A DNA stretch of 64,000 nucleotides from Alphaproteobacteria bacterium. Lineage in GTDB: Bacteria; Pseudomonadota; Alphaproteobacteria; Acetobacterales; Acetobacteraceae. Below, one piece after another: positions 9,262-17,766 of this stretch. The position numbers and the translations under genes are program-made. The stretch lies in contig VGDM01000002.1 of NCBI GenBank assembly GCA_016869715.1, forward strand, positions 62,001 through 126,000, in the 5' to 3' direction. The notes beneath the pieces were generated by a model, which saw only the letters and a program-made list of their open reading frames with translations, was not told where the DNA came from and ran no database searches. Every line of letters starts with the position of its first letter. Positions within the stretch are counted from its first letter, which is position 1.

Positions 9262-10403
9262 TTTTCGAACGTCGGCTACTCACGGAAAGCCGAGGCGCTG
9301 GCCTGGTTTCCAAGCTCTGGCGCGTACCCTGGCTTTTCGTGCTGCTGCTGGGCGGCATTGCTGCCATTGGCTATGTCGCGCTTTGGACCGCGGGCAGCGG
9401 CAATCCGGATGCCTATGCGCAGAAACACGCGCTGCGCTTTGGGTTTTGTCTGGTGATCATGATGAGCATCGCCTTCATTGATATCAGGATTATTCTACGC
9501 TTCGCTTGGGTCGGTTATGCCTTTGCGCTCGCGCTGCTGGTGCTGGTGATGTTTTACGGCAATGTCGGCAAGGGTGCGCAGCGCTGGCTGGATATCGGGC
9601 CGGTGCAATTGCAGCCGTCGGAGCTCATGAAAATCATGCTGGCGCTTGGCTTGGCGGCCTGGTTTCATCGCGCTTCTTGGGAACGCATGGGCAATCTGCT
9701 TTTCCTGATCGAGCCGGCGCTGATGGTGCTGATACCCGTCGGATTGATCCTGAAGCAGCCTAACCTGGGCACCGCCTTGATCACCGGCATGGTTGGCGCT
9801 GCCGTGTTTTGGGCAGCCGGCATGCGCTGGTGGAAATTCGTGCTGATCGCGGGTGCTGCCGGCATCGGTGCCCCCATCGCCTATGATCATTTGCGCGATT
9901 ATCAGCGCGCGCGCATCACCACTTTTCTAGATCCGGAAAGCGATCCGCTTGGTGCGGGCTATAACATCATCCAATCCAAGATCGCGCTTGGGTCGGGCGG
10001 CATGTCCGGCAAGGGTTTCCTGCAAGGCACGCAGGGGCATTTGAACTTCCTGCCAGAAAAGCAGACGGATTTCATCTTCACGCTGATCGCCGAGGAATTT
10101 GGCTTCATCGGCGCCATGGCGACACTGTTCATGCTGCTGTCGGTGATTGTTTTTTGCTACATCGTCGCCTTCAGGTCGCGTCATCAATTCGGCCGGCTGC
10201 TGGCGATTGGGCTTGGCACCAATTTTTTCCTATATGTGTTTGTGAATGTCGCCATGGTCACCGGCGCCATTCCGGTGGGCGGCGTGCCGCTGCCGCTGAT
10301 CAGCCATGGCGGTTCGGCCATGCTGACGGTGATGATCGGCTTCGGGCTTTTGCTGTCAGCCTATCTGCATCGAGACGCCGAATTGGGGCCCATGCGTGAA
10401 TAG
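9258..10403 (+). CDS. rodA: Rod shape-determining SEDS glycosyltransferase RodA
   Basis: RodA polymerises glycan strands from lipid II and pairs with PBP2. The 381-residue multi-pass protein carries the SEDS signature region with GSGGMSGKGFLQGTQGHLNF followed by LPEKQTDFIFTLIAEEFGF; the acidic residue in QTDFIF lies in the conserved extracytoplasmic loop. GGVPLPLISHGGSAMLTVMIG is the conserved C-terminal signature. The ATG overlaps the mrdA stop. A GTG just inside its 3' end begins the remains of a metal ATPase. Confidence 0.97.
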   Translation: MIFERRLLTESRGAGLVSKLWRVPWLFVLLLGGIAAIGYVALWTAGSGNPDAYAQKHALRFGFCLVIMMSIAFIDIRIILRFAWVGYAFALALLVLVMFYGNVGKGAQRWLDIGPVQLQPSELMKIMLALGLAAWFHRASWERMGNLLFLIEPALMVLIPVGLILKQPNLGTALITGMVGAAVFWAAGMRWWKFVLIAGAAGIGAPIAYDHLRDYQRARITTFLDPESDPLGAGYNIIQSKIALGSGGMSGKGFLQGTQGHLNFLPEKQTDFIFTLIAEEFGFIGAMATLFMLLSVIVFCYIVAFRSRHQFGRLLAIGLGTNFFLYVFVNVAMVTGAIPVGGVPLPLISHGGSAMLTVMIGFGLLLSAYLHRDAELGPMRE

Positions 10404-12171
10404 CGCGCGGCTGCTGCTGGTCTGGGTGCGGGCTGGGCTCGCTACTGGTATCGTGCTGCATCTTTCGGGCAATACCGCTTACGCCACCATCGCCTGAGCC
10501 GCAGCTTCCCTGCCGGTTGCGCTGCATTTGGCGATTGGCGTGCTGCGCTCATTGTTGGGTGGGCGGCTTGGCGTGGAAGTGATTGCGCTATTCTCCATCC
10601 TGGGCGCCTTGGCGTCGGATGAGGCCGCTGCCGCCGCCATCATTGCGTTGATGGTCGCGGGTGGCGAGGCTTTGGAACCATGGGCCGAGGGCCGCGCGCA
10701 AGGGGCGCTGACCGATCTTCTGGCGCGCGCCCCGCGCAGTGCGGCGCCGCTCTCGAACGGCTGGCCCGCATTCGCACGGTGATTTTTGAAAAGACCGGCA
10801 CACTCATACCTGGTCGGCCCAGATTGGTGGGGAACGAGGCTGATCCCGCCCTTGGCCGCGATGCGGCGCTGCGTCTTGCGGCTGCGTTGGCGCAGGCTTC
10901 CACCCATCCGGTTTCCGTCGCGCTTCTGTCAGCTGCCCGCGCTCGTGGCTTTGATCTGCCCATGCCAGAAAGTGTCCCGGAAACCCCAGCCGGTGGCCTT
11001 TCTGGCCCGTGGCGGGCAAGGCGCTGACGCTCGGCAGTGAGGGTTTTTTGATCGGCCAGGGCATGGGCCCGGAAAACGGTCTTTCGCGGCAGCCTTGGTA
11101 AGCGCCGCCGGTCCGGTTGGCTGGCTGGCGGTGGAAGGGCGCGCGGAAGCGGCCTTTATCATGGCCGATGGGCTGCGCGAAGAAGTGCCGCGCGCTGTGC
11201 GGGCGCTCTGCCAGCTTGGTGTGGCACTGATTCTGATGTTGACCGGGGACCGCGCCGCCGCCGCCACGCCCATTGCCGCTGCGCTGCGCTTGGATGTCAT
11301 GCTCGCGGACCGCGACCCGGAAGGAAAGCTGATCGCACTGGCGGCCGAGGCCGCGCATGGCCCGGTTACCATGGTGAGCGATGGCGTGAATGACGCGCCG
11401 GTGCTCGCCGCCGCTGATGTCGGCATTGCCATGGGCGCGCATGGCACCGCGGCGGCTGCTGCGGCAGGCGATGTTGGGCTGCTCGCGGATCGGCCGGACC
11501 GCGCGGTGGAGGCGATTGCGATTGCACGCCGCACGCGGCGCATTACGCTACAGGCCATTCTACTCGGCATGGGGTTGTCGCTGCCGGCCATGGTGGCCGC
11601 TGCCTTTGGTTGGCTGAGCCCGCTCGCCGGCGCGCTGCTCCAGGAAGCGATTGATGCCGCAGCGATCCTTTATGCGCTGCGCGCCCTGCTGCTCGGTGAT
11701 GGCGCGGTGGTGCGGCCTTCGGGCGAAGCCGGGCTTTCCGCTCGCGTTGCCGAACATGCTGGGCTGCGCGGTCTGGCTGAGGCGTTGCGCGGCGCCGTTG
11801 AAACCCTGCGCGAAGGCCCCGCGCAGCTTTTGGAATTGCGCGCGCTCAAACGCCGCCTGCGCGAGGAATTGCTGCCGCATCAGGCCGCCGAGGAAAGCGC
11901 GCTTTACCCCAACGCCACCACGCGTTTGGGTGGGCAGGACCTGCTTGGGGTATTGCTCCGCATGCATACCGAAATCGAAGGCCTAGCGGGGCGGTTTTCC
12001 GGCCTTTTGCCCTTGGCCGAAACACCCGGCGACTTTGCCGAGGTGGCACCGGCGCTCAGGCGTGCGCTATTTGCCGTGGCAGCCTTGCCCGCCCCACATC
12101 TGACAGCGGAGGAGGGAGCCTTGGCCGGCCTGGCCGGGCCTGAGGAAATGGCCGCGCATTCCCCTCGCTAA
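10396..12171 (+). pseudogene. Degraded P1B-type metal ATPase with C-terminal hemerythrin domain
   Basis: Pieces of a heavy-metal P-type ATPase can be followed through several frames. A GTG-started membrane segment ends at TGA 10495. The same frame then resumes (FSILGALASDEAAAAAIIAL, typical of these pumps), but the actuator domain and the CPC membrane helix are absent. The next frame holds VIFEKTGTLIPGRP, where the phosphorylated Asp of DKTGT is Glu. Frameshifts follow near 11005 and 11070. The final open frame (11095-12171, 358 residues) keeps the hinge motif MVSDGVNDAPVLAAADVGIA, the last membrane pair, and a hemerythrin-like region (LLPHQAAEESALYPN, HTEIEGL, APHLTAEEGAL). With phosphorylation site and transmembrane gate lost, it cannot pump metal; the hemerythrin end might still be made. 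Confidence 0.8.
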
Positions 12172-12204
12172 ACCGACCCTCTCTGCGCTATAACGTGGTC
12201 GGAA

Positions 12205-12960
12205 ATGACCACGCAGTCCCCCGAATCCGAAGTGCCCAGCCGCGACGGGCTATGGCCCATGCCGCCCGGCCCGCCGCATGAGGAACGCCATTTCACGCAG
12301 AATGAGGTGGTGCGCGATCTGGTGATCGGCACCGCCGATGGCTTGACGGTGCCCTTTGCGCTGGCGGCGGCCTTGTCTGGCGCGGTTGCGGCCAATCCGC
12401 TGATTGTCACGGCAGGTCTCGCGGAAATTGCCGCGGGCTGTGTTGCCATGGGGCTTGGCGGGTACCTCGCCGCGCGCACAGAGGCCGAGCATTTCACCGC
12501 CGAACGCAAGCGCGAAGAGGAAGAAACCGAAATCTACCCGGATCGCGAACGCTGGGAAGTGGCCGCCATCCTGCATCGTTATGGCGTGCGCGGCGATGCG
12601 CTCCGCATGGCAGTGGACAGCATCTGCGCGGATAAGCGCCGCTGGGTGGATTTCATGATGCGCTTTGAATTGGATTTGAAGGAACCGCAGCCGGATCGCG
12701 CGGCGCGCTCCGCAGTAACGATTGGCGGCGCTTATGTGGTGGGCGGGTTATTGCCGCTTTTGCCCTATATGCTGCTAGACAGCACGCATCAGGCCTTGGT
12801 GATTTCCGCCTGCATCACCGGCGCGGCGCTGGCGGGGTTTGGCTGGCTGAAGGCGAAGGCGACCGGCCTTCCGGCCATGCGCGGCGCAGTGCAGACCTTG
12901 TTCATTGGCGGGCTCGCGGCGAGTGTGGCCTATATGGTGGCGAAGCTGGTGGGGGGATAG
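12205..12960 (+). CDS. VIT1/CCC1-family iron/manganese transporter
   Basis: The 251-residue protein matches the VIT1/CCC1 (nodulin-21-like) family. It opens with a soluble segment, then EVVRDLVIGTADGLTVPFAL, the conserved first-helix motif. AEIAAGCVAMGLGGYLAART and a charged cytoplasmic metal-binding insert (AEHFTAERKREEEETEIYPD) follow, and three C-terminal membrane helices complete the fold. Family members move Fe2+ or Mn2+ out of the cytosol. It lies 33 bases after the ATPase/hemerythrin remnant, suggesting a former iron-handling unit. A strong terminator follows the stop. Confidence 0.9.
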   Translation: MTTQSPESEVPSRDGLWPMPPGPPHEERHFTQNEVVRDLVIGTADGLTVPFALAAALSGAVAANPLIVTAGLAEIAAGCVAMGLGGYLAARTEAEHFTAERKREEEETEIYPDRERWEVAAILHRYGVRGDALRMAVDSICADKRRWVDFMMRFELDLKEPQPDRAARSAVTIGGAYVVGGLLPLLPYMLLDSTHQALVISACITGAALAGFGWLKAKATGLPAMRGAVQTLFIGGLAASVAYMVAKLVGG

Positions 12961-12969
12961 CGACACACG

Positions 12970-13010
12970 ACCCGATCAGAACTGGTTCTCTGATCGGGTT
13001 GGTTTTGGTT
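12970..13010 (+). terminator. Rho-independent terminator after the VIT1-family gene
   Basis: ACCCGATCAGA (12970-12980) pairs perfectly with TCTGATCGGGT (12989-12999) around an 8-base loop, followed by TGGTTTTGGTT. The stem begins 10 bases after the stop codon. The T-rich side is on the plus strand, so it ends the VIT1-family transcript and separates it from the minus-strand remnants beyond. Confidence 0.85.
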
Positions 13011-13032
13011 GCTGCGCTTACGGCCGAGGATT

Positions 13033-13642
13033 TCAGCCCGGGCACCGATCCGGCCGCGACCAGTGGCGCGGATATTGCGGGCCGCTGAAGCCTCGCCTTC
13101 CATCGGCAATGCGTTGCAGCAAATCACGTATTTCACTGGTGATGGTGGCAATGCCGCGCGGCGCGCGTGTGCCGCCAGGGCCGGCAAGACCATCAACATC
13201 CACAATCTTCGCGTTAGGCGCATGGGCGGCCACCGTCATGACATCGCTTTCGCCGGGCGGCAGCAATTGATCGAAGCAATTTGGGATCAGCAAAAGCCGC
13301 GCCATGATGGAACGCGCTGCCGTGATCAGATCGCCATCGTAGCCGGGCGTTTGCGCGATGTCGTGGCTTTCAATTGCCCAGGTGCGATAAATCCAATCGC
13401 GGGCCTGGGTGGTATTGCCGATCTGTTCGGCCGATTGCCGATAGAAGCCGCGCGCCTGATCGGCCGTGGCAAACATTTCCTGAAAACCACCAGCGCAGAT
13501 GCCAAAGGCATTCTGGATCAACATGCCAATCCCAGTGCCGCGCTTGGGCGGGCCATCCGCGGGATAGGCGCCATCACGCTATTTCGGGTCCAGCATGATG
13601 GTCTGGCGCGCGGCTTCCCAGATGAAGTTACTCTGGCGGTTA
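13033..13642 (-). pseudogene. Remnant of a homoserine O-acetyltransferase-like alpha/beta hydrolase
   Basis: The frame contains SNFIWEAARQTIMLDPK, then an amber stop (TAG) where a tryptophan codon is expected, then RDGAYPADGPPKRGTGIG and an open stretch with YDGDLITAARSIMARLLLIP, NCFDQLLPPGESDVMTV and ITSEIRDLLQRIADG. Order and motifs match the C-terminal two-thirds of MetX-like acyltransferases and related hydrolases. The nucleophile-containing N-terminal part is gone, replaced upstream by a hydantoinase fragment. A further frame change is likely near the C-terminus, where another frame continues with EASAARNIRATGRGR. No functional product is expected. Confidence 0.65.
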
Positions 13643-13874
13643 TGAAGGTATCGGCATTGGCAGTGGGCCCGCCGCGCGGTTCTTCGATATGCGTGTGGGT
13701 ATCCACGCCGCCTGGAAGAACAAGCTTGCTCTTGGCATCCAGTTCGGCGTGCCCCTTCGGCAGGTCCTTGCCGATGGCCATGATGACACCATCCGTGACG
13801 CCGATATCCGCATCAAAGACGGCGCTCGCTGTACCGATGGTGCCGCCACGAATGACAAGATCAAAATCGCTCAT
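13640..13874 (-). pseudogene. 5' remnant of a hydantoinase/dihydropyrimidinase gene
   Basis: The first 78 or so codons encode the typical start of a hydantoinase: DFDLVIRGGTIGTASAVFDA, then KSKLVLPGGVDTHTHIEEP with the HxH metal-binding pair, ending near NADTFIT. The sequence then jumps into the hydrolase remnant, so the catalytic barrel is missing. An AAGGAT site precedes the ATG. Its neighbour 57 bases upstream on the same strand codes for an M20 amidohydrolase of the N-carbamoylase type, which suggests a former hydantoin-degradation pair. Confidence 0.75.
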
Positions 13875-13931
13875 CGGTTACTATCCTTCTGTTGAGTTGC
13901 AGTCGAAGCGCAAGCAAGCGCTGTGCCCCCC

Positions 13932-15176
13932 TCACAAGGCCCGATTGGCCCGCGCCACCACCGCTTCAAACAACACCTGGCAACCAGCTTCAGCCTCTTC
14001 CGGCATTATGCTTTCCGCCTCGTTGTGCGAAAGCCCATCCTTGCAGGGCGTGAAGATCATCGCTGTCGGCACGGAACGCGCGACATAAACCGCATCATGC
14101 CCAGCGCCCGAGATGATTTCGCGCGACGTCAAGCCAAGGCGCTTGGCAGCCTGACGCACCAGATCAACGCAGGAAGCGTCAAAGGGTTGCGCGGGGATGC
14201 GGAACAGCTCGGTCAATTCCAGCTTGCAGCTATTTGCCTCCACCAGCTTCCGCGCTTCTTTCGGAAAGCTCTCCGCGAGGCCCTGGATTTGCGCATCCGA
14301 CGGGTGGCGGAATTCGACGCTGAAGCGCACCTCACCGGGCACCACGTTACGGCTGGCGGGCAGCACTTGCAGGAAGCCAACCGTGCCGCGACCATCTTCA
14401 CCGCGCGCGCGCATCAGTTGGTCCACGCGTTCAATCACGCGTGCCGCGGCCACCAGCGCATCGCGCCGTGCGGAAGGAGGCGTGGTGCCGGCGTGGCTCT
14501 CCTGGCCGATGATCACGGCATCGTACCAAACCTGCGCCTGCGCGCCGATCACGACGCCAATCTGCTTGCTTTCGCGTTCCAGGATCGGGCCTTGTTCGAT
14601 ATGCAATTCGAAATAGGCATCCGCCGGAAAGGGCGCCACTTTATGTGGACCCTTATAGCCGATGGCTTCAAGCGCGTCACCCACACTCACGCCATCCACA
14701 TCGCGCAGACTATAGGCCTTGTCCTGCGTATAGATGCCGGCCCAAACGCCGCTGCCCATCAGTGAATGGCCGAAACGGCTGCCTTCCTCATCGGTCCAAT
14801 TCACCAATTCAATCGGCGATTCGGTCACGATGTTTAGATCATTCAAGCTCCGCATCACCTCAAGCCCCGCAATAACGCCAAGCGCCCCGTCAAACTTGCC
14901 GCCGGTGGGCTGGCTATCAAGGTGGCTGCCGAGCAGCACGGGCAGGCGCTTGGGGTCACGGCCTTCGCGGCGGGCGAACATATTGCCGATGGAATCAACG
15001 CGCATGGTCAGGCCCAAAGCCTCGCACCAGCCGCGGAAGCGATCCCGCCCGGCCTTGTCCACATCGGTCAGCGTCAGGCGCTTTACGCCGCCCTTGGGGG
15101 TGGCGCCGATCTCCGCCATCGCCATCAGAGAATCCCATAGGCGCTTGCCATCAATGCGCTGATTCGTGCCGCTCAT
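13932..15176 (-). CDS. M20-family Zn hydrolase (N-carbamoyl-amino-acid hydrolase / allantoate amidohydrolase type)
   Basis: The 414-residue protein has the binuclear-zinc motifs of the hydantoinase/carbamoylase branch of M20 peptidases: LGSHLDSQPTGGKFDGALG, the catalytic pair in NWTDEEGSRFG, HIEQGPILE, and the dimerisation-domain HAGTTPPSARRDAL. SGAGHDAVYVAR and GLSHNEAESI near the C-terminus supply the last ligands. Such enzymes remove the carbamoyl group from N-carbamoyl amino acids, beta-ureidopropionate or allantoate; the exact substrate cannot be told from sequence. The adjacent hydantoinase remnant favours hydantoin or pyrimidine breakdown. Length is normal and no lesion is seen. Confidence 0.9.
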   Translation of the reverse strand: MSGTNQRIDGKRLWDSLMAMAEIGATPKGGVKRLTLTDVDKAGRDRFRGWCEALGLTMRVDSIGNMFARREGRDPKRLPVLLGSHLDSQPTGGKFDGALGVIAGLEVMRSLNDLNIVTESPIELVNWTDEEGSRFGHSLMGSGVWAGIYTQDKAYSLRDVDGVSVGDALEAIGYKGPHKVAPFPADAYFELHIEQGPILERESKQIGVVIGAQAQVWYDAVIIGQESHAGTTPPSARRDALVAAARVIERVDQLMRARGEDGRGTVGFLQVLPASRNVVPGEVRFSVEFRHPSDAQIQGLAESFPKEARKLVEANSCKLELTELFRIPAQPFDASCVDLVRQAAKRLGLTSREIISGAGHDAVYVARSVPTAMIFTPCKDGLSHNEAESIMPEEAEAGCQVLFEAVVARANRAL

Positions 15177-15244
15177 GTTCCGCTCATCCTTGGCTTGATA
15201 TCACCCTGCCTTTGGCGCGCGAAACGCCCCCTGTCCAGAGGACG

Positions 15245-16000
15245 TCAGCCCAACGCGAAACCGGCGGCGCGAAAGCGTGCCTGGCCTTCGGGGCCGGTGA
15301 GCGCTGCCAGCAAGGCGCGCGCGCCTTCGGCATCCGCCGCGCGGGTCGCAACAGCGCCGACATAAGGCGTGATAAGCTGCGCCGTATCCGGCAGCGGCCC
15401 GACCAGCGCGGCACCCGGCACGGCGATGATTTTGCTGATTTGGGATAGCGCCATGGCCGCGCGGCCTTCTGCGACCGCGCCCACCGCCGCACCCCCGCCA
15501 GGGAAGACCAGCACGCGGCCACGCATCGCCTCAGCCAACCCCAGCTTTTCGATCAGCCGCGCCGCATGGGTGCCGGCGGTGGCGCCCGTGGCGAGTTCCG
15601 AATAGGCAATGACCGGCGCCGCGACGATGGCCGCCAGCAGCGCCGCTTCCGTGCTGATATCGGGCCGCGCCACGCCCCGGGGTACCGCGACGCCGTTCAG
15701 CATGCGGCCCAATTCGCGCGCGCTGGCGGCTTCAACCAGGCCGGCGTCCGCAAGGGCCAAGATTTGCGCCGCGCTATTCAGCACCCGATCGGCGGCTTCC
15801 CCTTCCCGCAGCCGACGCGCGACCACGCCGGCATTGGCGGTCTGCAGCGCCACTCCCCGCCCGGTACGCGCCGTGAAGGCCACCGCAATATCCTCGGCAG
15901 AAGCCGCAACCGCACCGGTCCCCAGCACCTGCAAGGGCGCGGGCTCAGCCAGTGCGGGCATCGGCAGGGCAAGGGCTGCCAATAACGTGCGGCGTTGCAT
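15245..16000 (-). CDS. ModA-like periplasmic substrate-binding protein
   Basis: The 251-residue product starts with a signal peptide (MQRRTLLAALALPMPALAEP) and continues with LQVLGTGAVAASAEDIAVAF. DRVLNSAAQILALADAGLVE and FPGGGAAVGAVAEGRAAMAL follow, the pattern of molybdate-binding-like (ModA) class II receptors. No ModB or ModC gene is nearby, so this is an orphan receptor and the ligand is uncertain; tungstate, molybdate or a small organic anion are possible. I chose the ATG at 16000 because it gives a clean export signal; a longer upstream frame would bury it. It is divergent from the class II aldolase gene. Confidence 0.72.
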   Translation of the reverse strand: MQRRTLLAALALPMPALAEPAPLQVLGTGAVAASAEDIAVAFTARTGRGVALQTANAGVVARRLREGEAADRVLNSAAQILALADAGLVEAASARELGRMLNGVAVPRGVARPDISTEAALLAAIVAAPVIAYSELATGATAGTHAARLIEKLGLAEAMRGRVLVFPGGGAAVGAVAEGRAAMALSQISKIIAVPGAALVGPLPDTAQLITPYVGAVATRAADAEGARALLAALTGPEGQARFRAAGFALG

Positions 16001-16066
16001 CTTCAGGCCCCTCATGTGCATCTTGCGCGCCTGTTCTAACCCATGCCTGTCCCGGGGAGAAACTCC

Positions 16067-16852
16067 ATGGCTCACGCGCTTGAAAGCTCCAGCCCTGCCA
16101 TTTTGCACAATTCCGAATTGGATGCAGAAGCCGTGCGCGCCGCGCGGGTTGATCTAGCCGCCTGTTTTCGTATGGCCGCGCGGCTCGGCCTGCATGAGGG
16201 GATTTGCAACCACTTCTCCTCCGTGGTGCCGGGGCGCGATGATCTGTTTCTGGTGAACCCCTATGGCTGGGCGTTTTCGGAAATCACCGCATCGCGTCTG
16301 CTGGTCTGCGATTTCAAGGGCAATGTGGTGGCCGGCGACGGCGTGCCGGAAGCGACCGCCTTCTACATCCATGCGCGCATGCACATGAATAAGCCGCGCG
16401 CCAAGGCAGCCTTTCACACGCATATGCCGAACGCCACCGCCCTTGCCATGCTGGAAGGCCCGCCTTTGGTTTGGGCCGGGCAAAGCGCGCTGAAATTCTA
16501 TGCCCGCACCTTGGTAGATGAGGATTACAATGGCCTCGCCTTGGATGAGAGCGAGGGTGACCGCATCGCCGCCTCCATCGGTGATGCCGATATTGTCTTC
16601 ATGAAGAATCATGGTGTGATGGTGTTGGGGGCGAACATCGCCGAAGCCTGGGATGATCTTTACTATCTGGAACGTGCGGCGGAAGCGCAACGCCTGGCGA
16701 TGGGCACGGGGCGCAAGCTGCAGCCCGTACCGGCCGAGATCGCCGCGCGCACCTATGCGCAAATGCGCGAAGGGGATCGCGAAAGTGCTCGGTTGCATCT
16801 GGAAAGCATAAAGCGTATCCTGATGCGTGAAGAGCCGGATTTCATGCATTGA
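16067..16852 (+). CDS. Class II aldolase/adducin family protein
   Basis: The 261-residue protein shows the class II aldolase fold: an N-terminal helix with LAACFRMAARLGLHEGICNH, the loop NPYGWAFSEITASRL, the zinc-binding pair in FHTHMPNATALAM, and a third histidine in FMKNHGVMVLG. Members cleave or epimerise phosphorylated sugars or act as decarboxylating aldolases; the substrate here is unknown. GGGGAG six bases before the ATG at 16067 fixes the start. Its stop overlaps the TTG start of an EamA transporter, so the two are probably co-translated. Confidence 0.9.
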   Translation: MAHALESSSPAILHNSELDAEAVRAARVDLAACFRMAARLGLHEGICNHFSSVVPGRDDLFLVNPYGWAFSEITASRLLVCDFKGNVVAGDGVPEATAFYIHARMHMNKPRAKAAFHTHMPNATALAMLEGPPLVWAGQSALKFYARTLVDEDYNGLALDESEGDRIAASIGDADIVFMKNHGVMVLGANIAEAWDDLYYLERAAEAQRLAMGTGRKLQPVPAEIAARTYAQMREGDRESARLHLESIKRILMREEPDFMH

Positions 16853-17724
16853 ATTCTGCCGCCACCCAGCGCGGATTATTGCTGCTGGTGATCACGACCG
16901 TCGGCTGGGGGATGAATTGGCCGGCGATGAAGGTGCTGCTGGTGGAATTGCCGCCGCTGACGACACGCGCGATTGGCGGCGGGCTTGGCTTCATCGTGCT
17001 TTTGGTGGTGGTGCTGGCGCAAAAACAACGCCTGATGGTACCGCGCGCCATTTGGGGCAGGCTTACGCTGATTTCGCTGCTGAATGTCACAGCCTGGATG
17101 GGGATGGCGAGTTTTTCGCTACTGTGGTTGGCGGCATCGGAAGCGACGATCATTTGCTACACCATGCCGGTTTGGGCCGCGGTTTTTGCCTGGATTATTC
17201 TCGGGGAAAAGCCGAGCCTTGCGCGCGTATTGGCGCTGGTGCTGGCGCTGTCGGGCTTGGTTTATCTGGTGCTGGGCAAGGGGCTTGATCTTGGCATCGC
17301 CAAGCTGCCCGGCGTGGCCTTGGGCTTAGGCTCGGCGGTACTGTTCGCGCTCGGCACCATGCTGACCAAGCGCATGCCACTTGGCCTGCCGCCATCAAGT
17401 TCCGTTGCCTGGCAGGTGGGGATTGGCGTGGCACCGCTCTTCATCGCAGCGATGATTTTCGATCCGCTCGATTTCAGCCATGTTTCGGCTTTGGGTATCG
17501 GGCTGCTGATTTATGGCGGCGTTTTCGCGCTTGGGCTTTGCTATCTTTCCTGGTTCGCTGCGCTGAAAATGCTGCCAGCGTCGCTTGCATCACTTGGCAC
17601 GGTTATCACGCCTGTGGTCGGCGTCGTGGGGGCCGCGCTGTTCCTGGGCGAGCCCTTTGGCTTGCGCGAAGTTGTGGCGCTGACTTTGGTGTTGTCGGGC
17701 GTGGTGCTGGCGGTGCGCGAATAA
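16849..17724 (+). CDS. EamA/DMT-superfamily transporter
   Basis: This 291-residue protein has ten predicted membrane helices in two EamA repeats, beginning with GLLLLVITTVGWGMNWPAM and ending with a second repeat closing on LTLVLSGVVLAVRE. Drug/metabolite transporters of this type export or import small metabolites across the inner membrane. It starts at TTG inside the stop codon of the class II aldolase gene (TTGA). No better start exists for about 20 codons. The coupling suggests that it moves the aldolase's substrate or product. Confidence 0.88.
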   Translation: MNSAATQRGLLLLVITTVGWGMNWPAMKVLLVELPPLTTRAIGGGLGFIVLLVVVLAQKQRLMVPRAIWGRLTLISLLNVTAWMGMASFSLLWLAASEATIICYTMPVWAAVFAWIILGEKPSLARVLALVLALSGLVYLVLGKGLDLGIAKLPGVALGLGSAVLFALGTMLTKRMPLGLPPSSSVAWQVGIGVAPLFIAAMIFDPLDFSHVSALGIGLLIYGGVFALGLCYLSWFAALKMLPASLASLGTVITPVVGVVGAALFLGEPFGLREVVALTLVLSGVVLAVRE

Positions 17725-17766
17725 TGGCGCATTGCGGGAACACCCGGCGCGCGCCATGGTCTGCCC

